Source: Willaertia magna (lineage: Eukaryota > Heterolobosea > Eutetramitea > Acrasida > Naegleriidae). From it: 36,448 nucleotides of DNA. A model generated the notes under the pieces. The model made no database searches. It was not told where the DNA came from and saw only the letters and a program-made list of their open reading frames with translations. A program made the position numbers and the translations under genes. Below are positions 1-11,106 of the stretch, piece after piece; position 1 is the first letter of the stretch, and each line of letters starts with the position of its first letter. The stretch lies in contig CADWAF010000501.1 of assembly GCA_902984215.1 (NCBI GenBank), positions 1 to 36,448 of the forward strand, written 5' to 3'.

Positions 1-1644
1 AGATAAATCTGTGAATGCCCATCTAGGTAATTTGTAACAAACAATCATCTTTGGATTAATTTTTCCAGTTAAGAATAATGTATGACCTCTTCCACAAGAC
101 ACATCCTTAATAGGAATATTCTTAAAACATTCAACTACATGTGGTGTTGGAAGATAATTACTTTCATCTTCAAAACCACTAGCAGAATGATTATTAGTTT
201 GTCTTCTATTATTCTTAATACCAAGTTGACCATGTTTACTTTCACCAAAAGCATAAACAGTACCATTCCTAGAAATAACAATGCAATGATTCCATCCACA
301 AGCTATCTTCTCAATTGGTACACCTAACAAAGGACGAAGTAAATAAATATTTCTTTGTGTTCTTGTATTTGAAGTACCACATTGTCCGTATGCATTCCAA
401 CCACAGGTGTATATTCTTCCGTCTTGTGTTAAAAATACACTATGAAAATAACCACAAGATACTGCTTTAATCTTTTCATGTTGTAAAGATTTAATAAGAA
501 AAGGTAATGGATATCTTGTAGTGCCGTCTAATCTATTAGATAATCCTAATTGACCATATTGTGTGTCACCCATTCCAAATACTCTTCCATCTTTTGTTAA
601 TAATATTGAATGCCATGCTCCAGCAGCGCAATCAACAATTTGTAATTTTTGATAAGAAATTGTATTTGTATTACTACTTTCACTATCTTCATTAAATGAT
701 GAAGAAGTAGAAACTGAAACTTTTCTTTTAAAAGCATCACTTAATCTGCTGACAGATGATGAAGGTAAAGAATTTGTAGAATTATTTGATTGATTTCTTT
801 CATACTTCTTAATTAATGTTGGAATTACAACTCTAAACTCTTCCATTGAATAAGTTGAACCTCTAGCTAAATCATCTACAACACCACATTGACCTTAAAT
901 AAATAAATTACAATATAAATAAATAAAAAAATATAAATAATTACCATATGAATTCTTTCCACAAGCTAAAACTTGACCATTACTTAAAACAAATATAGAA
1001 TGATAACCACCTGCAGCTGCCTTAACAATCTTTACATCATCACTATTTGACATTATTTTAAAAACTGATTTTGTTAATTTGACAGGTGTAGTTGAGGCAA
1101 TTGTATCTGTTAAACCTAATTGACCTTCTCTTCCTTCTCCCCAAACATAAGATTCTCCTTCATGTGTAAGAGCTATAGTGTGATGTCCTCCACAAAATAC
1201 AGTATCTATTGGATCTTTAACAGTATTTAAATGACAGAATTGATTTACATTTGATGTTTGTAAATGACCTGATTGATTTGAATATCCAGCACCACAACTG
1301 TATAATTTTCCATCTTCAGTTAATAATACAGAATGATACCAACCACAATGTACAGATTTTATAATAAATCTTTTGGCATCTAACATACTTAATTGTTGTT
1401 CTAATTTTAAATTTACAGTGGTTGGTTCATATAATTTTTCGGCAATTGATTCAATCCCCGTTTGACCACTAGTATGTAAGCCTGAAACAAAAACGGTTGG
1501 TTTTTTAATGTATTGTTCATTTTGATTTGTTATAAATTCATTTTCTAATAATTCTGATAATTTATTTTCATTATTATTCGATTGTAATGTGCGACTGGTT
1601 GGCAAAACGGCGGTATTAAAACTTGGTTGACCAATTGGATTCAT
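1..1644 (-). CDS. RCC1-repeat (beta-propeller) protein, 3' end beyond window
   Basis: Two exons are visible: 945-1644 and 1-893, joined across a 51-nt intron (894-944, donor GTAATT, acceptor TTTAAG). Splicing restores a typical RCC1 blade motif, NSYGQCGVVDD. The frame then stays open to base 1, giving 531 visible residues and no stop, so the C-terminus is outside the window. Blades repeat the pattern CGWYHSVLLTEDGKLYSCG, GGHHTIALTHEGESYVWG, AGAWHSILLTKDGRVFGMG and CGYFHSVFLTQDGRIYTCG, about six or seven in all. A Ser/Asn-rich insert of roughly 60 residues (near residues 250-310) separates the first three blades from the rest. The first 75 residues are Asn-rich. RCC1 proteins act as Ran exchange factors or as scaffolds in many other processes; nothing here identifies a specific partner. 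The start ATG at 1644 is the first of the long frame. Confidence 0.88.
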
Positions 1645-1982
1645 TATTATGTTTTTTTTGATTTAGCATCGAGAATAAAGAATGAATTTTTTATAGTTTG
1701 ATAATATCAGTCCTCTCAATTTAATTACTTTCTTTTTATGGTCAAGATGGTTGATTAGAAAAAATTAAAATTACGAAATGAAATAAAAAATAAAAAAGTA
1801 AATATAATTATTTGAGTAAAATATTTAAATTGGTAAGAATTGATTTACGCAATAAGTAACATATTCAACTATACAACCTTTAAAAGTTTAATTTTGTTTG
1901 TTTTTAAAAAACCTTTTTGCTCGTTGTTTTTCAATTTTTTTAATTGTCTAGTGCCGTCAAGCAAAAGTCACTTACTCCGGAT
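1645..1982. other. Intergenic stretch upstream of the RCC1-repeat gene
   Basis: AT-rich spacer holding the 5' flank of the RCC1-repeat gene and the 3' flank of the P4-ATPase gene, both on the minus strand. I see no ORF of note, tRNA or repeat. A GTAAGT that resembles a donor lies just after the ATPase stop, but nothing suggests it is used. The minus strand carries CGTAATT about 130 nt upstream of the RCC1 ATG. Confidence 0.5.
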
Positions 1983-4900
1983 TTAATTATCATTCCCATT
2001 AGAAATAAATAGTTTAAATAAAAATGATTTGTAAAAAGGTAATTTTGGTTTCTCAGTTAAAATCTTTTGCCAATCTTCTTTAAAGAATGATTGTTTAATA
2101 CCTTTAAATAGAATGTCAGGCATAATACTGGTCACAACAATTAGTATTAATGACATCCAAATTTTGACAGAAGAAAAACTAACATCTATATGGTATTGTT
2201 AATCTTTAAAATATTTAAAATAAATTACTTACATGCATTCCAATAATAAGTTGAGGCTCCCAAGAAAGATAAATTCTTCACTGCTGAATAAGCAAATATA
2301 AATCCAAAATAAATAACTAAAGATAACCAAACTGCTAAATGAGTAATTATTGTCCAATATTTAATAGATAAAGAATGACGAATAGTAACAACAATAATAA
2401 TACATGTCATCATTAACGTTCCAAAGCAATCCATTCCACCATCTACAGTTGATCCCAAAATGTTTGAGCTTATAAAATCGGTCACTGATAATGAAAAAAA
2501 GAAAATAATTATGGAATGATAAAGTGCATTTAAAAACCAATAACTCAAAGTCTATTTTAAAATAAGTAATTAATTATAAAAGAAAAAACATACCCCACTA
2601 TTAAACAAAGCATCCCGCCTTAATGAGGGATATAGCTCTGGATGTGATAATAAGTCATCTTCTAATAAATCCTTTTCAAAAATTCCAAAATAACAAGGTA
2701 TAAATAATGTAAAGATTGTATTATACATTGAAATAACCCAACCATCATATGGTGTTGTACCAGTAAAGCCACAAAAAAACGCAAAGAATAACTGCGTATA
2801 AACGATCATCATATTCTTATAGAAAGAAGTTTGGAGGTAATAACTATTTCTAATGTAATTATATCTGCCATGACAAGACATTAATTTAACTAAATGTTTA
2901 AATTTACATATAGCATAATCACTTGCCCTAGCCGCTTGATTTCCTTCACTTCCCATTACACCAACACCAATTAATGCAGTGTGTATCATGCTAACATCTA
3001 AAATTTACTGTAAGATTTAAAATTTAATTAAACTTACCATTGACTCCATCGCCAATAGCCAAACCTTTCTTTCCAAGTTTTTCTTGAACTATCTTTACAA
3101 TTTGAGCTTTTTGTAAGGGTGTTAACCTGCAACCAATTGCTTAATATAATATAAATTAAATACTTAAAATATTTAACTTACCTGACCTACAAAATCTTAA
3201 AATAGTACATAACTGTTCTTGGTAATGTGTAAATGCAAACGAAAAAGATTTTGAATCTATTATTAATGAATAGTCTCTATTCTTCCCAATATTTCCATTT
3301 AAATAAACAATAATCTGTTTCATTTTGTTTAAACAATCTTCTTGATTTTCACAATCTTTAATTCTCAATTGTATTGTACTAAACTTATTTAAAATTCCAG
3401 CTTGTAATCCAACATTAATTGCAGTCTCTGTTTTATCACCAGTTAAAACAAAAACCAAAATATTAGCTTTCAAAAAGAAATCAATAGATTCCTTTACATT
3501 TTCTTGCAATTCGTCTTTAATTCCAGTACATCCTATAATTTCTAAATTAGTTTCAATCTCTTCAGCTAATTCATCAATTAATTTTTCTCTTTCATTAAAT
3601 GAAACAACTGCTTGTTTATATCTTTGATACCAATCATTAAATTCATCCATTGTTAATTCTCTTTTAGCTAAAACTAATGTTCTTAATCCATCCATTGATA
3701 ACAAAGATAATTGTTTATCAATTTCAATAAAATTATTTTCTTTTTTCGCTCTACTTTTTATTACATTATCTGCTCCCTTAATATATAAAGTAATTTTATC
3801 ATTTTCTTTTACAATAACACTCATTCTTTTTCTGTCATGTGTAAAATCTAAGGTTGCTAATTTCTCAAAATAAACATCCTTTAAATCATTCATTTGAATT
3901 AAATAACCACCTCTAGTACAACTTTTTAAAATAAATTGATTTTCTTTTGCAGCATTTAATAAAGCAATCTCATCTGCAGATGGACCATCATATCTAAACA
4001 TTCCATTATCATCCTTTTCAGGTAATGCTGAATGATTTACACAAATACATGTTAGAAATTCTTTTACATCCTTTTCATTCAAATTTTCTTTTAAATCATG
4101 ATGTGTATATAATCTACTTTTAATAAAACATTTACTAAAAATCATTTTATTTTCAGTTAATGTTCCAGTTTTATCACTAAAAATAATTTCAATTTGAGAT
4201 AATTCTTGATTTAATTGAGATGTTTTAGCTTGACTAAAAACACCTTTATAAGACATATCAATATCTGCTTCCATTAATTTAGCTTGAAATGTTTTAATAA
4301 ATTCTAATGTTAAAAATAATGACATGGGTACAATTAAATTTAATAAAATTAAATAAGTAGCCCATTGAGAGGCAACAAACTGAAAAGTAATATTAGGTGA
4401 TAGGATTGGTTTAACGTAAAAACTTGATAAAGAAATATAAGTTTGAAAATAACATGATAATCCTACAAATATAGCAATAACTATTTGTTGAAGTAAAAGT
4501 AATTTAATTAACAACCAATTCATACTTTTATCTAAATGTGAAAATTTAGATTTTGATTCTTCTAAATTTAAAGATAATTTTGTAAATTTACCAACGTAAC
4601 AAACTGCACCATAAATAAAATTTGTATTTCTTAATTTAGATCCTCTTAATATTAAATTCTCAATTTGTAAAGGTATTTTATTATTATTCATATCTAACGT
4701 TCCATGAAATTTATCTAACCTTTCACTTGGTGGTTCAATCTCAATAATTGTATTTTCTAATTTACTTAAATTAAAGTAATCTTTCATGTCACAAGTAGAA
4801 TTTACAGCTATCTTAGTTTTTAAATTTGTTTCTCCATCTAAATTTGCAGTTTCAACAAAAGCAATATTATCTTCTCTAGAAGTTGATAAAATTAATAAAT

Positions 4901-5744
4901 CTGCTGGAATTTCTTGATCTCTATTTACACGAACAATCATTCCTAATCTAATATTTCTAGTTCTTATCTTTTCTATCTTTCCACTTTTTGGATTAATAAC
5001 TTCAATTTTCTTATTATTAACTTGTAAATCTTTTCTATAACGATGTAAATCTTCAATTAAATCTTTAATTGCAGTAATTATTAAAATTGCAGAGAAGGGG
5101 ATAACAGAAGTCCATGGACTATAGGGTGCAACGCTTGGGATGAATGCGATTACCGTTAAGATTAAAAAATAAATGTTTGATACTCTATGAAATTGTTCCC
5201 AAATGTTTTTAGGTAGAAAACTAAATATTGTATAATGTGTAGTACGTATATAATTATTTGGCCATTTATGTAATGTTTTTTTAATAATTTCTTTTGTTTT
5301 TTTAATGTTATTTAAATATATTACTAAAACTTCATGGTTGACTGGAAAGAAAATTGAATAAATTAATTCTTCCCAGTATTCAATAGTTAGAATTGTGTCT
5401 GAAAAATGTTGCCATATTTCTTTACAATTTTCAGTGCGTGTTTTTTCTTTTTCTTCAAAAACTGATTCGACATCTATATAATCTTGTTTTTGTTGTTTTT
5501 TATTTTTTTTAAAGACAGATAGAAATTTATCTCTCTTCCTCTTTTTCTTCTTATTTAGTATCGCAATGGAGGTGTCATCATTTGTTGTTTCATCCATTGC
5601 AACATTCGGTTCCACAATTACTTTATTTTCATCTTCTGTTGTGTTTGAAATTAACGGCAGTTGACTATCATAAGAACGAATTTCAACGGAGGATAGGCTT
5701 GTAGCTGTTGTTTCCAAATAACCATTATTATTGCTGCTGTTCAT
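1983..5744 (-). CDS. P4-type ATPase (phospholipid flippase)
   Basis: Five exons: 3182-5744, 3038-3139, 2594-2997, 2233-2551 and 1983-2185, separated by introns of 42, 40, 42 and 47 nt. The joined frame is intact and encodes about 1196 residues, normal for P4-ATPases, which move phosphatidylserine or -ethanolamine to the cytosolic leaflet. Motifs in order: the P4 signature DGET (about residue 303) in the actuator loop, PMSL in TM4 (family usual PISL), SDKTGTLTEN with catalytic Asp at about 524, KGAD, LTGDKTETA, then across two splice junctions CRLTPLQKA and GDGVNDVSMI (family usual GDGAND), followed by SEGNQAARASDYA. Ten membrane segments are expected and the last six are visible in exons 3-5. 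The N-terminal 130 residues are hydrophilic with a basic KKKKRKRDK patch. The ORF can be opened further upstream only with a GTG, so ATG at 5744, preceded by an A-rich leader, is chosen. P4A enzymes need a CDC50 partner, not seen here. Confidence 0.95.
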
Positions 5745-5941
5745 CTTTTTGTTTTTAATAGTGAACAAGATTAAAAAGGATTTCACTTCATTTTTAACTT
5801 TATTTTTTTAAAAGAGATAATTATAGAACAAGAAATTTACAAATTTATTTTGTGAAATAAGTAGTATAAATATTTATGATACATTTTTACAACCTATAAA
5901 TGTACTAGTAGTATAACAAAATGTTGTTGTCAATTAATAAA

Positions 5942-7849
5942 TTACTCAAATACATCTGATATAACACCTAAACCTTTTGTTCTACCTTCTCTGAAAATTA
6001 ATCTTTCTCCCTTACGAATGTATTCTGGACGGAACATAAATCTAAATTTCACTTTAGCTTTTTCACCTGTTCTTAGTGATTCTACGTCCATCTTAACAAT
6101 CTTTGCTGTTTGTCTAACACATCCACAATGAACAACTGGTTGATAATTTTCCTTAATGGTTGTTGAGTGATATAAAACTAAACATTCTGCTTCAAATTCC
6201 CAAACTGCCTTAGGATTTGGATCGTCAACTAAAACCATTCCTTTTCTTATTCCTGATCGACGTTCTTTCTTTAATGCAAGAGAAGCATGTTGTCCAGCAT
6301 GCGCTCTTTTAACATTAACCCTTTTACAATGTATACTTTTAACTACAACACTACGGAATTGTCCATTGCTATCAGGTCCTAACATTAACTTATCGTTAAC
6401 AGATATTGAACCACATTGAACAATACCAGAAACTACAGTACCAACTCCAGCAACAAAGAAGGTTTGATCTACAACGTATTCTGCAGGTTTATCAATTAGT
6501 GATTCCCAATCCTTTCTAACAGGTAATAAATTTAAGAATTTATGCAATAAAGGTAAGTTTTCTCCTGTCACTGAAGATAATAAGAAAATTGGAGCAATTC
6601 TATCACTTGCTAAATTCTTTGCACATGTCACAACATCATCTTCTGTTTTAACATGATATGGTAATTTTCTAACTCCTGGTAATTTTAAAATTTTATGAAT
6701 TGTCTCTAACGTTTGTTTTAAAACATTTTCAGGGCAAATATCAACCTTAGTAACACAAAAGAACATTGGTATTTTCAATGCTAATAATAAACCAATGTGT
6801 TCCTTACTCATCTTACTGATACCCATATTAGAACCAACTACAACACAACCATAATCTAATTGACTTGATGTCATACCATAAACTGTAGTTTTTAAATATT
6901 TTTCGTGACCAGCTAGATCAATAAAAGTACAAACTTTAGAACTTTTCTCTATAATATCTTGCCATGAAGGTGATTGAAATTGAGAATAATTAACAATATC
7001 TCCTTTAGAATCAAATCCCATAATTTGATGAGAAACACTTGATGTTCTACCAGTTGAAAGTTCATGTTTATGAATAAAAACAGATGCTCTCGCTAATCCT
7101 CTACCATTGTCTAATTGTCCTCTTGTTAAGACACCAATTAAAGTAGACTTTCCGGAATCTACATTTCCGCAAACAGCAATACGTACATCTAAATATTCTT
7201 CTTCACCAAATTTTCTTACTAAAACTTCTCCAACCCAACGTTTTTCTTCTAAAGTTGTTGCAACTGTAGTAGTATTAGTTCCATTGGTTGATGTAGAAGA
7301 AGTAGATCCTTCTGATTCTCCATTTGTTGCAGTACTATTGGCACTTTGTTGTTTCATATTCTTCTTTGATTTCTTAGATTGTTCGGAACTTACTTGTTTT
7401 TCACAAATAATAGAAACTGTAGCTTGTAGTTCATTTGCCATTTTCTCAATGTTAGATAAAGTTTCTTTGTATTCATCTTCTGATAAGCCTAAAGGGAATC
7501 CATCATCATTAATACCTATTTCATAGATACATTCTCCTTGACCTTCAGATAAACGGTATTTCATTTGCGTAACTAAATGTTTAAATCTATCTTCTGATAA
7601 ATTTACTAATTTCCATTTATATTCTACATTTCCTTCATCATCTTCTTTTGATAATAAACTAGTACCAGTTAATAATGATTTTTCATCAATTAACTCTTTA
7701 TCTTTCTCCAATCCTATTTTATTATTTGATATCATTTGCTTTTTCTCTTTGCTTTCTGTTATATTATGTTGTTGATGACTTGACGAAGAAGCCTTCTTTG
7801 GGGGTGAAGATGTCTTTTCACTTTTTGTTGATGTAGCTGTCGAGGACAT
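5942..7849 (-). CDS. GTPBP1: GTPBP1/GTPBP2-type translational GTPase
   Basis: Single exon, 635 residues. An EF-Tu/eEF1A-like GTPase with G1 GNVDSGKST (228-236), G3 DLAGHEKYLKTTV (from 311), G4 TKVD (367-370) and a G5-like SSVTGEN. Between G1 and G3 lie two strings diagnostic for the GP-1 subfamily, LDNGRGLARASVF and GRTSSVSHQIMGFDS. The C-terminal beta-barrel ends with RLIFREGRTKGLGVI, also as in GTPBP1/2. This separates it from HBS1 and eRF3, which share the G domain only. Metazoan GTPBP1/2 are linked to ribosome stalling and exosome-mediated mRNA decay; that role is inferred here. The first 75 residues are Ser/Lys-rich and residues 155-205 form a low-complexity linker before the G domain. 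The ATG at 7849 is the first of the frame. Confidence 0.93.
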   Translation of the reverse strand: MSSTATSTKSEKTSSPPKKASSSSHQQHNITESKEKKQMISNNKIGLEKDKELIDEKSLLTGTSLLSKEDDEGNVEYKWKLVNLSEDRFKHLVTQMKYRLSEGQGECIYEIGINDDGFPLGLSEDEYKETLSNIEKMANELQATVSIICEKQVSSEQSKKSKKNMKQQSANSTATNGESEGSTSSTSTNGTNTTTVATTLEEKRWVGEVLVRKFGEEEYLDVRIAVCGNVDSGKSTLIGVLTRGQLDNGRGLARASVFIHKHELSTGRTSSVSHQIMGFDSKGDIVNYSQFQSPSWQDIIEKSSKVCTFIDLAGHEKYLKTTVYGMTSSQLDYGCVVVGSNMGISKMSKEHIGLLLALKIPMFFCVTKVDICPENVLKQTLETIHKILKLPGVRKLPYHVKTEDDVVTCAKNLASDRIAPIFLLSSVTGENLPLLHKFLNLLPVRKDWESLIDKPAEYVVDQTFFVAGVGTVVSGIVQCGSISVNDKLMLGPDSNGQFRSVVVKSIHCKRVNVKRAHAGQHASLALKKERRSGIRKGMVLVDDPNPKAVWEFEAECLVLYHSTTIKENYQPVVHCGCVRQTAKIVKMDVESLRTGEKAKVKFRFMFRPEYIRKGERLIFREGRTKGLGVISDVFE

Positions 7850-8325
7850 TGGAAGGAACTGAACTATAGATTATAGCCTTATTTTTTTAGAGTTGCACTT
7901 GCAATTCAATTCTGCAGTGATTATAAGGAGCGAAAAGTGTATCACACAACAAGGTGCTTACTCACAAATGAAAGTGTTTTATACAAAGAAGAAAAGCTTT
8001 TTTTGATTGAAGGGATTGTCGAGTTTGCACTATCCAGGTCTTTACTTTGGATAAGCATGTTTTAAATTAGACAAGATGGATGAAGTAGTCAACTTGTCAT
8101 TTATTTTTGGTTGTAGCACAATGTAACAAGTCACGTTATCTAAGTAATTGTAAACTCTTTAGAAAGAATCATTACCTGTGCCACCCATAAATTCATTTAA
8201 AGAAAGGAATTAGAAGACAAGTCCCCAATTTCCTCATTTTCATTTGTTTTATTTTTTTTCAAACAAAATTAATGCTTTTCACACAATTTTCAATATTTAC
8301 AATATAATGATGATTTTCAAACACT
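7850..8325. other. Intergenic region with a possible 38-codon upstream ORF
   Basis: This is the 5' flank of the GTPase gene and the 3' flank of the enolase-phosphatase gene. On the minus strand an ATG at 8058 opens a 38-residue frame ending in TGA at 7942, about 93 nt before the GTPase ATG. It could be a uORF in the leader or chance. No RNA gene or repeat is evident. Confidence 0.4.
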
Positions 8326-9072
8326 TTATTCATTCAAAACTTGGTCAAAAGATGTTACTGAAGGAAAAGTATGATTTTCAGGTAATGGTTTAGTTCCAGG
8401 TCTAATTGAAAGTAAAGCATCAATACCTGCTTCTCTAGATGCTTCTGCCTCACCAATATTATCAGTAAAGAATAAAATTTCATCCTTTGGAACATTTATT
8501 GTTTCAGCAATCTTTTCATAACTTGATTTCTCTAATTTATTTCCAATATTTTGTGTATCAAAATGTCCAGAAATATATTTTAATAAATTTCCATGAGTTG
8601 AATATTGGAATAAAAGTTTTTGAGCTTGAACACTTCCACTTGAATAGATATATATCTTTTTATTTAAAGAAATTGCTCTTTCAAATAGATTGAATGCATC
8701 ATCATATACTTCACCTTTTAATTCACCATTTTCATATCCTGATATCCACATATTACCTTGTAATTGTTTTAAAGCAGTCATCTTTCTATCTTTATCCATA
8801 TTATATACTACATTATTTATAACAGACTCAATAGAACTATCATCTATTTGTGGAGCATCTTTAAAATCTCCTTTTCCGAGAGCGTCTTGAGTTGCTTGCT
8901 CTTTCAATAATTTAATATCATTTCTTGTTTGTTCATTATTCCAAGTGTTTGTTAAATAGACTTGTAAATTATTTCTAATGTATGGGAATAACTTTTCAGC
9001 AACAAAAACAATAGGTGTTGTAGTTCCTTCAATATCAAATAATAAAACACTATATTTCTTTAATTTTAACAT
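8326..9072 (-). CDS. ENOPH1: Enolase-phosphatase E1 (methionine salvage)
   Basis: Single exon, 248 residues. HAD-superfamily enzyme that both enolises and dephosphorylates 2,3-diketo-5-methylthiopentyl-1-phosphate in methionine salvage. Visible motifs: FDIEGTTTPI at residues 12-21, the hallmark of the E1 family (DxE instead of the usual HAD DxD), SSGS as motif II, a Lys in the following loop, and FFTDNIGEAEASREAG as motif III. ISGHFDTQNIGNKLEK also matches the family. Length is as expected. The reading frame extends 15 codons upstream but only to a GTG; ATG at 9072 directly follows an A-rich leader and places the motif at the usual distance, so it is taken as start. It acts in the cytosol. 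No other methionine-salvage gene is adjacent. Confidence 0.95.
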   Translation of the reverse strand: MLKLKKYSVLLFDIEGTTTPIVFVAEKLFPYIRNNLQVYLTNTWNNEQTRNDIKLLKEQATQDALGKGDFKDAPQIDDSSIESVINNVVYNMDKDRKMTALKQLQGNMWISGYENGELKGEVYDDAFNLFERAISLNKKIYIYSSGSVQAQKLLFQYSTHGNLLKYISGHFDTQNIGNKLEKSSYEKIAETINVPKDEILFFTDNIGEAEASREAGIDALLSIRPGTKPLPENHTFPSVTSFDQVLNE

Positions 9073-9118
9073 TTTTTTTTGAAACGAAAAAAGTTCTTTA
9101 CAAAAAATACACAACACG

Positions 9119-9132
9119 GTGTATATAATATC
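9119..9132 (-). promoter_or_regulatory. Possible TATA-like element of the enolase-phosphatase gene
   Basis: The minus strand reads GATATTATATACACC about 50-60 nt upstream of the ATG at 9072. In such AT-rich DNA a TATA string is weak evidence; its position is the only support. Confidence 0.25.
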
Positions 9133-9235
9133 TTTTCATGAATTGATTAATAAATTACAAAATTATTAATACAAATATGTCTTCTCATTAATATACATAA
9201 TAATCTACATTCAAGTCCACTGATGTTATCGAAAT

Positions 9236-10857
9236 TTATATCTTGCTCTTTTCTAATGTAAAAAACTTTAAAATAACTGCTGCAGTGAAGATTAGAAATA
9301 ATTTAAGGTAGTCAAAGTTATTATTATCATTAGATTTCTTTCCACTTACATGATTGTTAGGAGAGAGTGGACTTGGCTCTTGTTGTTTAGAAACTAAATT
9401 TTGTGACTCATTACTTTTTGAAGTATCATTAATATCTTCATTTGTTAGAGTTGAATTCCTTTGTTTAATTTCATCAAATATCCTTTTTGGTCTTTCTTGA
9501 GTTCTAGAAGACCTTGAATTTAAATGAAAACCTCTTCCAATAACAAAACCAGAATTATTAAAATTAGTAGTTTTTTGATTCATTACTGGAGCAGTAGATA
9601 CTGATACTTGTTCTTCCTTCTTATCACCATCATCAAGTGTTAAACTATCCAACAACAATGTATTATTGTTATTATCGTCATCTTTTAAATTATTATTTTC
9701 AAGGGATAATGGTGGAATACCCAATTCTTGTTCTAATTGTTCTAAGGTAATCATATTTGCTGGATTTGAAAGTGGTGAACAAGGTACCTTATTGGTGGGA
9801 ACCATTGGTGACAAAGAAGGTGAAAATGAAGGAGAAGGAGGTGGTGAAAATGATGAATAATTCAATTGATTCTTCAAAGCTTTCAATACTGATTTCTTTA
9901 AACTTTCTCTTTCATTATATTTCTTAACACCTCTATTCGCTTGATATTCAATGGTAGTTGTATTATCTAAATTCATATTTAATATCTTTCTAGTCTTTTT
10001 CATTACAAGTTGAATTTGTTGTCTATCTAACATACAACCATTCCATATCTGAATTGCATCATATGTTTTTCTACTTGATAAAACAACTCCCGTAATTTCA
10101 TACTTTTCAGAAAAATGTTTTTCTCCAATAATAGCAAGTATAATTTCGTTCCAAGTAGATTGTCTAGCTTCTTTATCGTGAGTTTGTATAACCCATCTAC
10201 CACCATCAATATTCTTTTCATTTGTCATTTAATTATTGTAATGAATATAACTTACTCTTGGATCTTCATACAATGGTTTAACACCTTCTTTAAATAATCT
10301 CAAATTAAAATATGAGGGCATCTTATTAAATGGAAGATTTATATTATTCCAATAACTCCAAAATTCTTGAACTGTTTGAAATGAACCAATAGGTTTAATA
10401 GTTTGTTCATAATCTTGTGACGATGGTGTTCCTTGTTTAAAACCTTGGTCATAATAAATAACCCATCCATGTTTTAGATAATGAGGGGAGTTTAGGTCAT
10501 TTAATTTCAAATCATCTACTTCTTCTATTCCAGAAAGGGTCGGTGATAAAAGTGGACTGTCGTTATATGGTGAAGCTGAAGGTTTTAAACAATCTGGTGT
10601 AGTTATTCTTTGAAAATGTTCTTCTGTATATAAATCTTCTTCATCTCCAGTTTCTGATATATCAAACCACGATCTAGCACTTGAAGGTCTAGAATTATTA
10701 TTACTAGATGTTCCATTTACTCCATTCAATTCTAATTTAAAACTATCCTTCTATTGTGAGAATAATATCCGATTGAATTGTGGAAAGGAAGATCTACTCA
10801 ATAATTTTTTAAAAGGCTATTGACACTTACCAATAACATCTGTCCCTCTTGAGCCAT
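9236..10857 (-). CDS. eIF4E-family (4EHP-like) cap-binding protein with hydrophobic C-terminal tail
   Basis: Three exons: 10831-10857, 10256-10750 and 9236-10213, with introns of 80 and 42 nt; 499 residues. Residues about 98-290 are an eIF4E fold closest to 4EHP/eIF4E2. Supporting strings are GWVIYY, SSQDYEQTIKPIGSF, FWSYWNNI, LRLFKEGVKPLYEDP, then across the splice NIDGGRWVIQ. Cap-stacking positions: the Trp56 equivalent is Tyr123, as in 4EHP; the Trp102 equivalent is Tyr170, followed by the conserved Glu171. The Trp166 equivalent is W231. A Ser/Pro/Asn-rich region follows (residues 295-470), and the protein ends with YLKLFLIFTAAVILKFF (about 475-491) plus a short basic tail, which looks like a tail anchor. 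The first exon codes only nine residues (MAQEGQMLL); without it the frame opens only at a TTG. 4EHP proteins repress translation of bound mRNAs; membrane placement is inference. Confidence 0.88.
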
Positions 10858-11106
10858 TTTTTAATTATTCTTTTGAAAATCCATGAAATGAATTACGGTT
10901 TTTTTAGGAATCTTTGTCCAACAGCTAGCTAGTGGTCTTGATTTGCTACCAATCAACAAATTATAATCTCCTAGCTTCACTTTTCCAAATGGTGAAGGGA
11001 TTAGAACTCTAGAGGCAAACCTTAATATATTAATTTTTATTTTTATTGTACATCATTTTTATTATTACAATCAATCATTTGATAAATAATTACGAAAGTG
11101 TGTTGT

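Noticed and set aside
3140..3190. Alternative splice of ATPase intron 1 ending at the GCAG before GTTAACACCC
   Set aside because: With the GTAAGT donor this gives an immediate TAA; with a weak GTCAGG donor it works but drops the AIG residues expected before CRLTPLQKA. The TTAAG acceptor at 3140 fits the family better.
5745..5786. Fourteen extra N-terminal residues on the P4-ATPase
   Set aside because: The extension begins with GTG; ATG at 5744 is a proper start.
7107..7526. 139-codon plus-strand ORF
   Set aside because: Entirely antisense to the GTPBP1 reading frame, whose motifs are unmistakable.
9073..9117. Upstream extension of the enolase-phosphatase frame
   Set aside because: It opens only at GTG; the ATG at 9072 has the A-rich leader and gives the family's normal N-terminus.
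10960..11010. Hairpin CTTCAC...GTGAAG upstream of the cap-binding gene
   Set aside because: A six-base stem with an 11-base loop is expected by chance in a window of this size, and nothing else supports a function.
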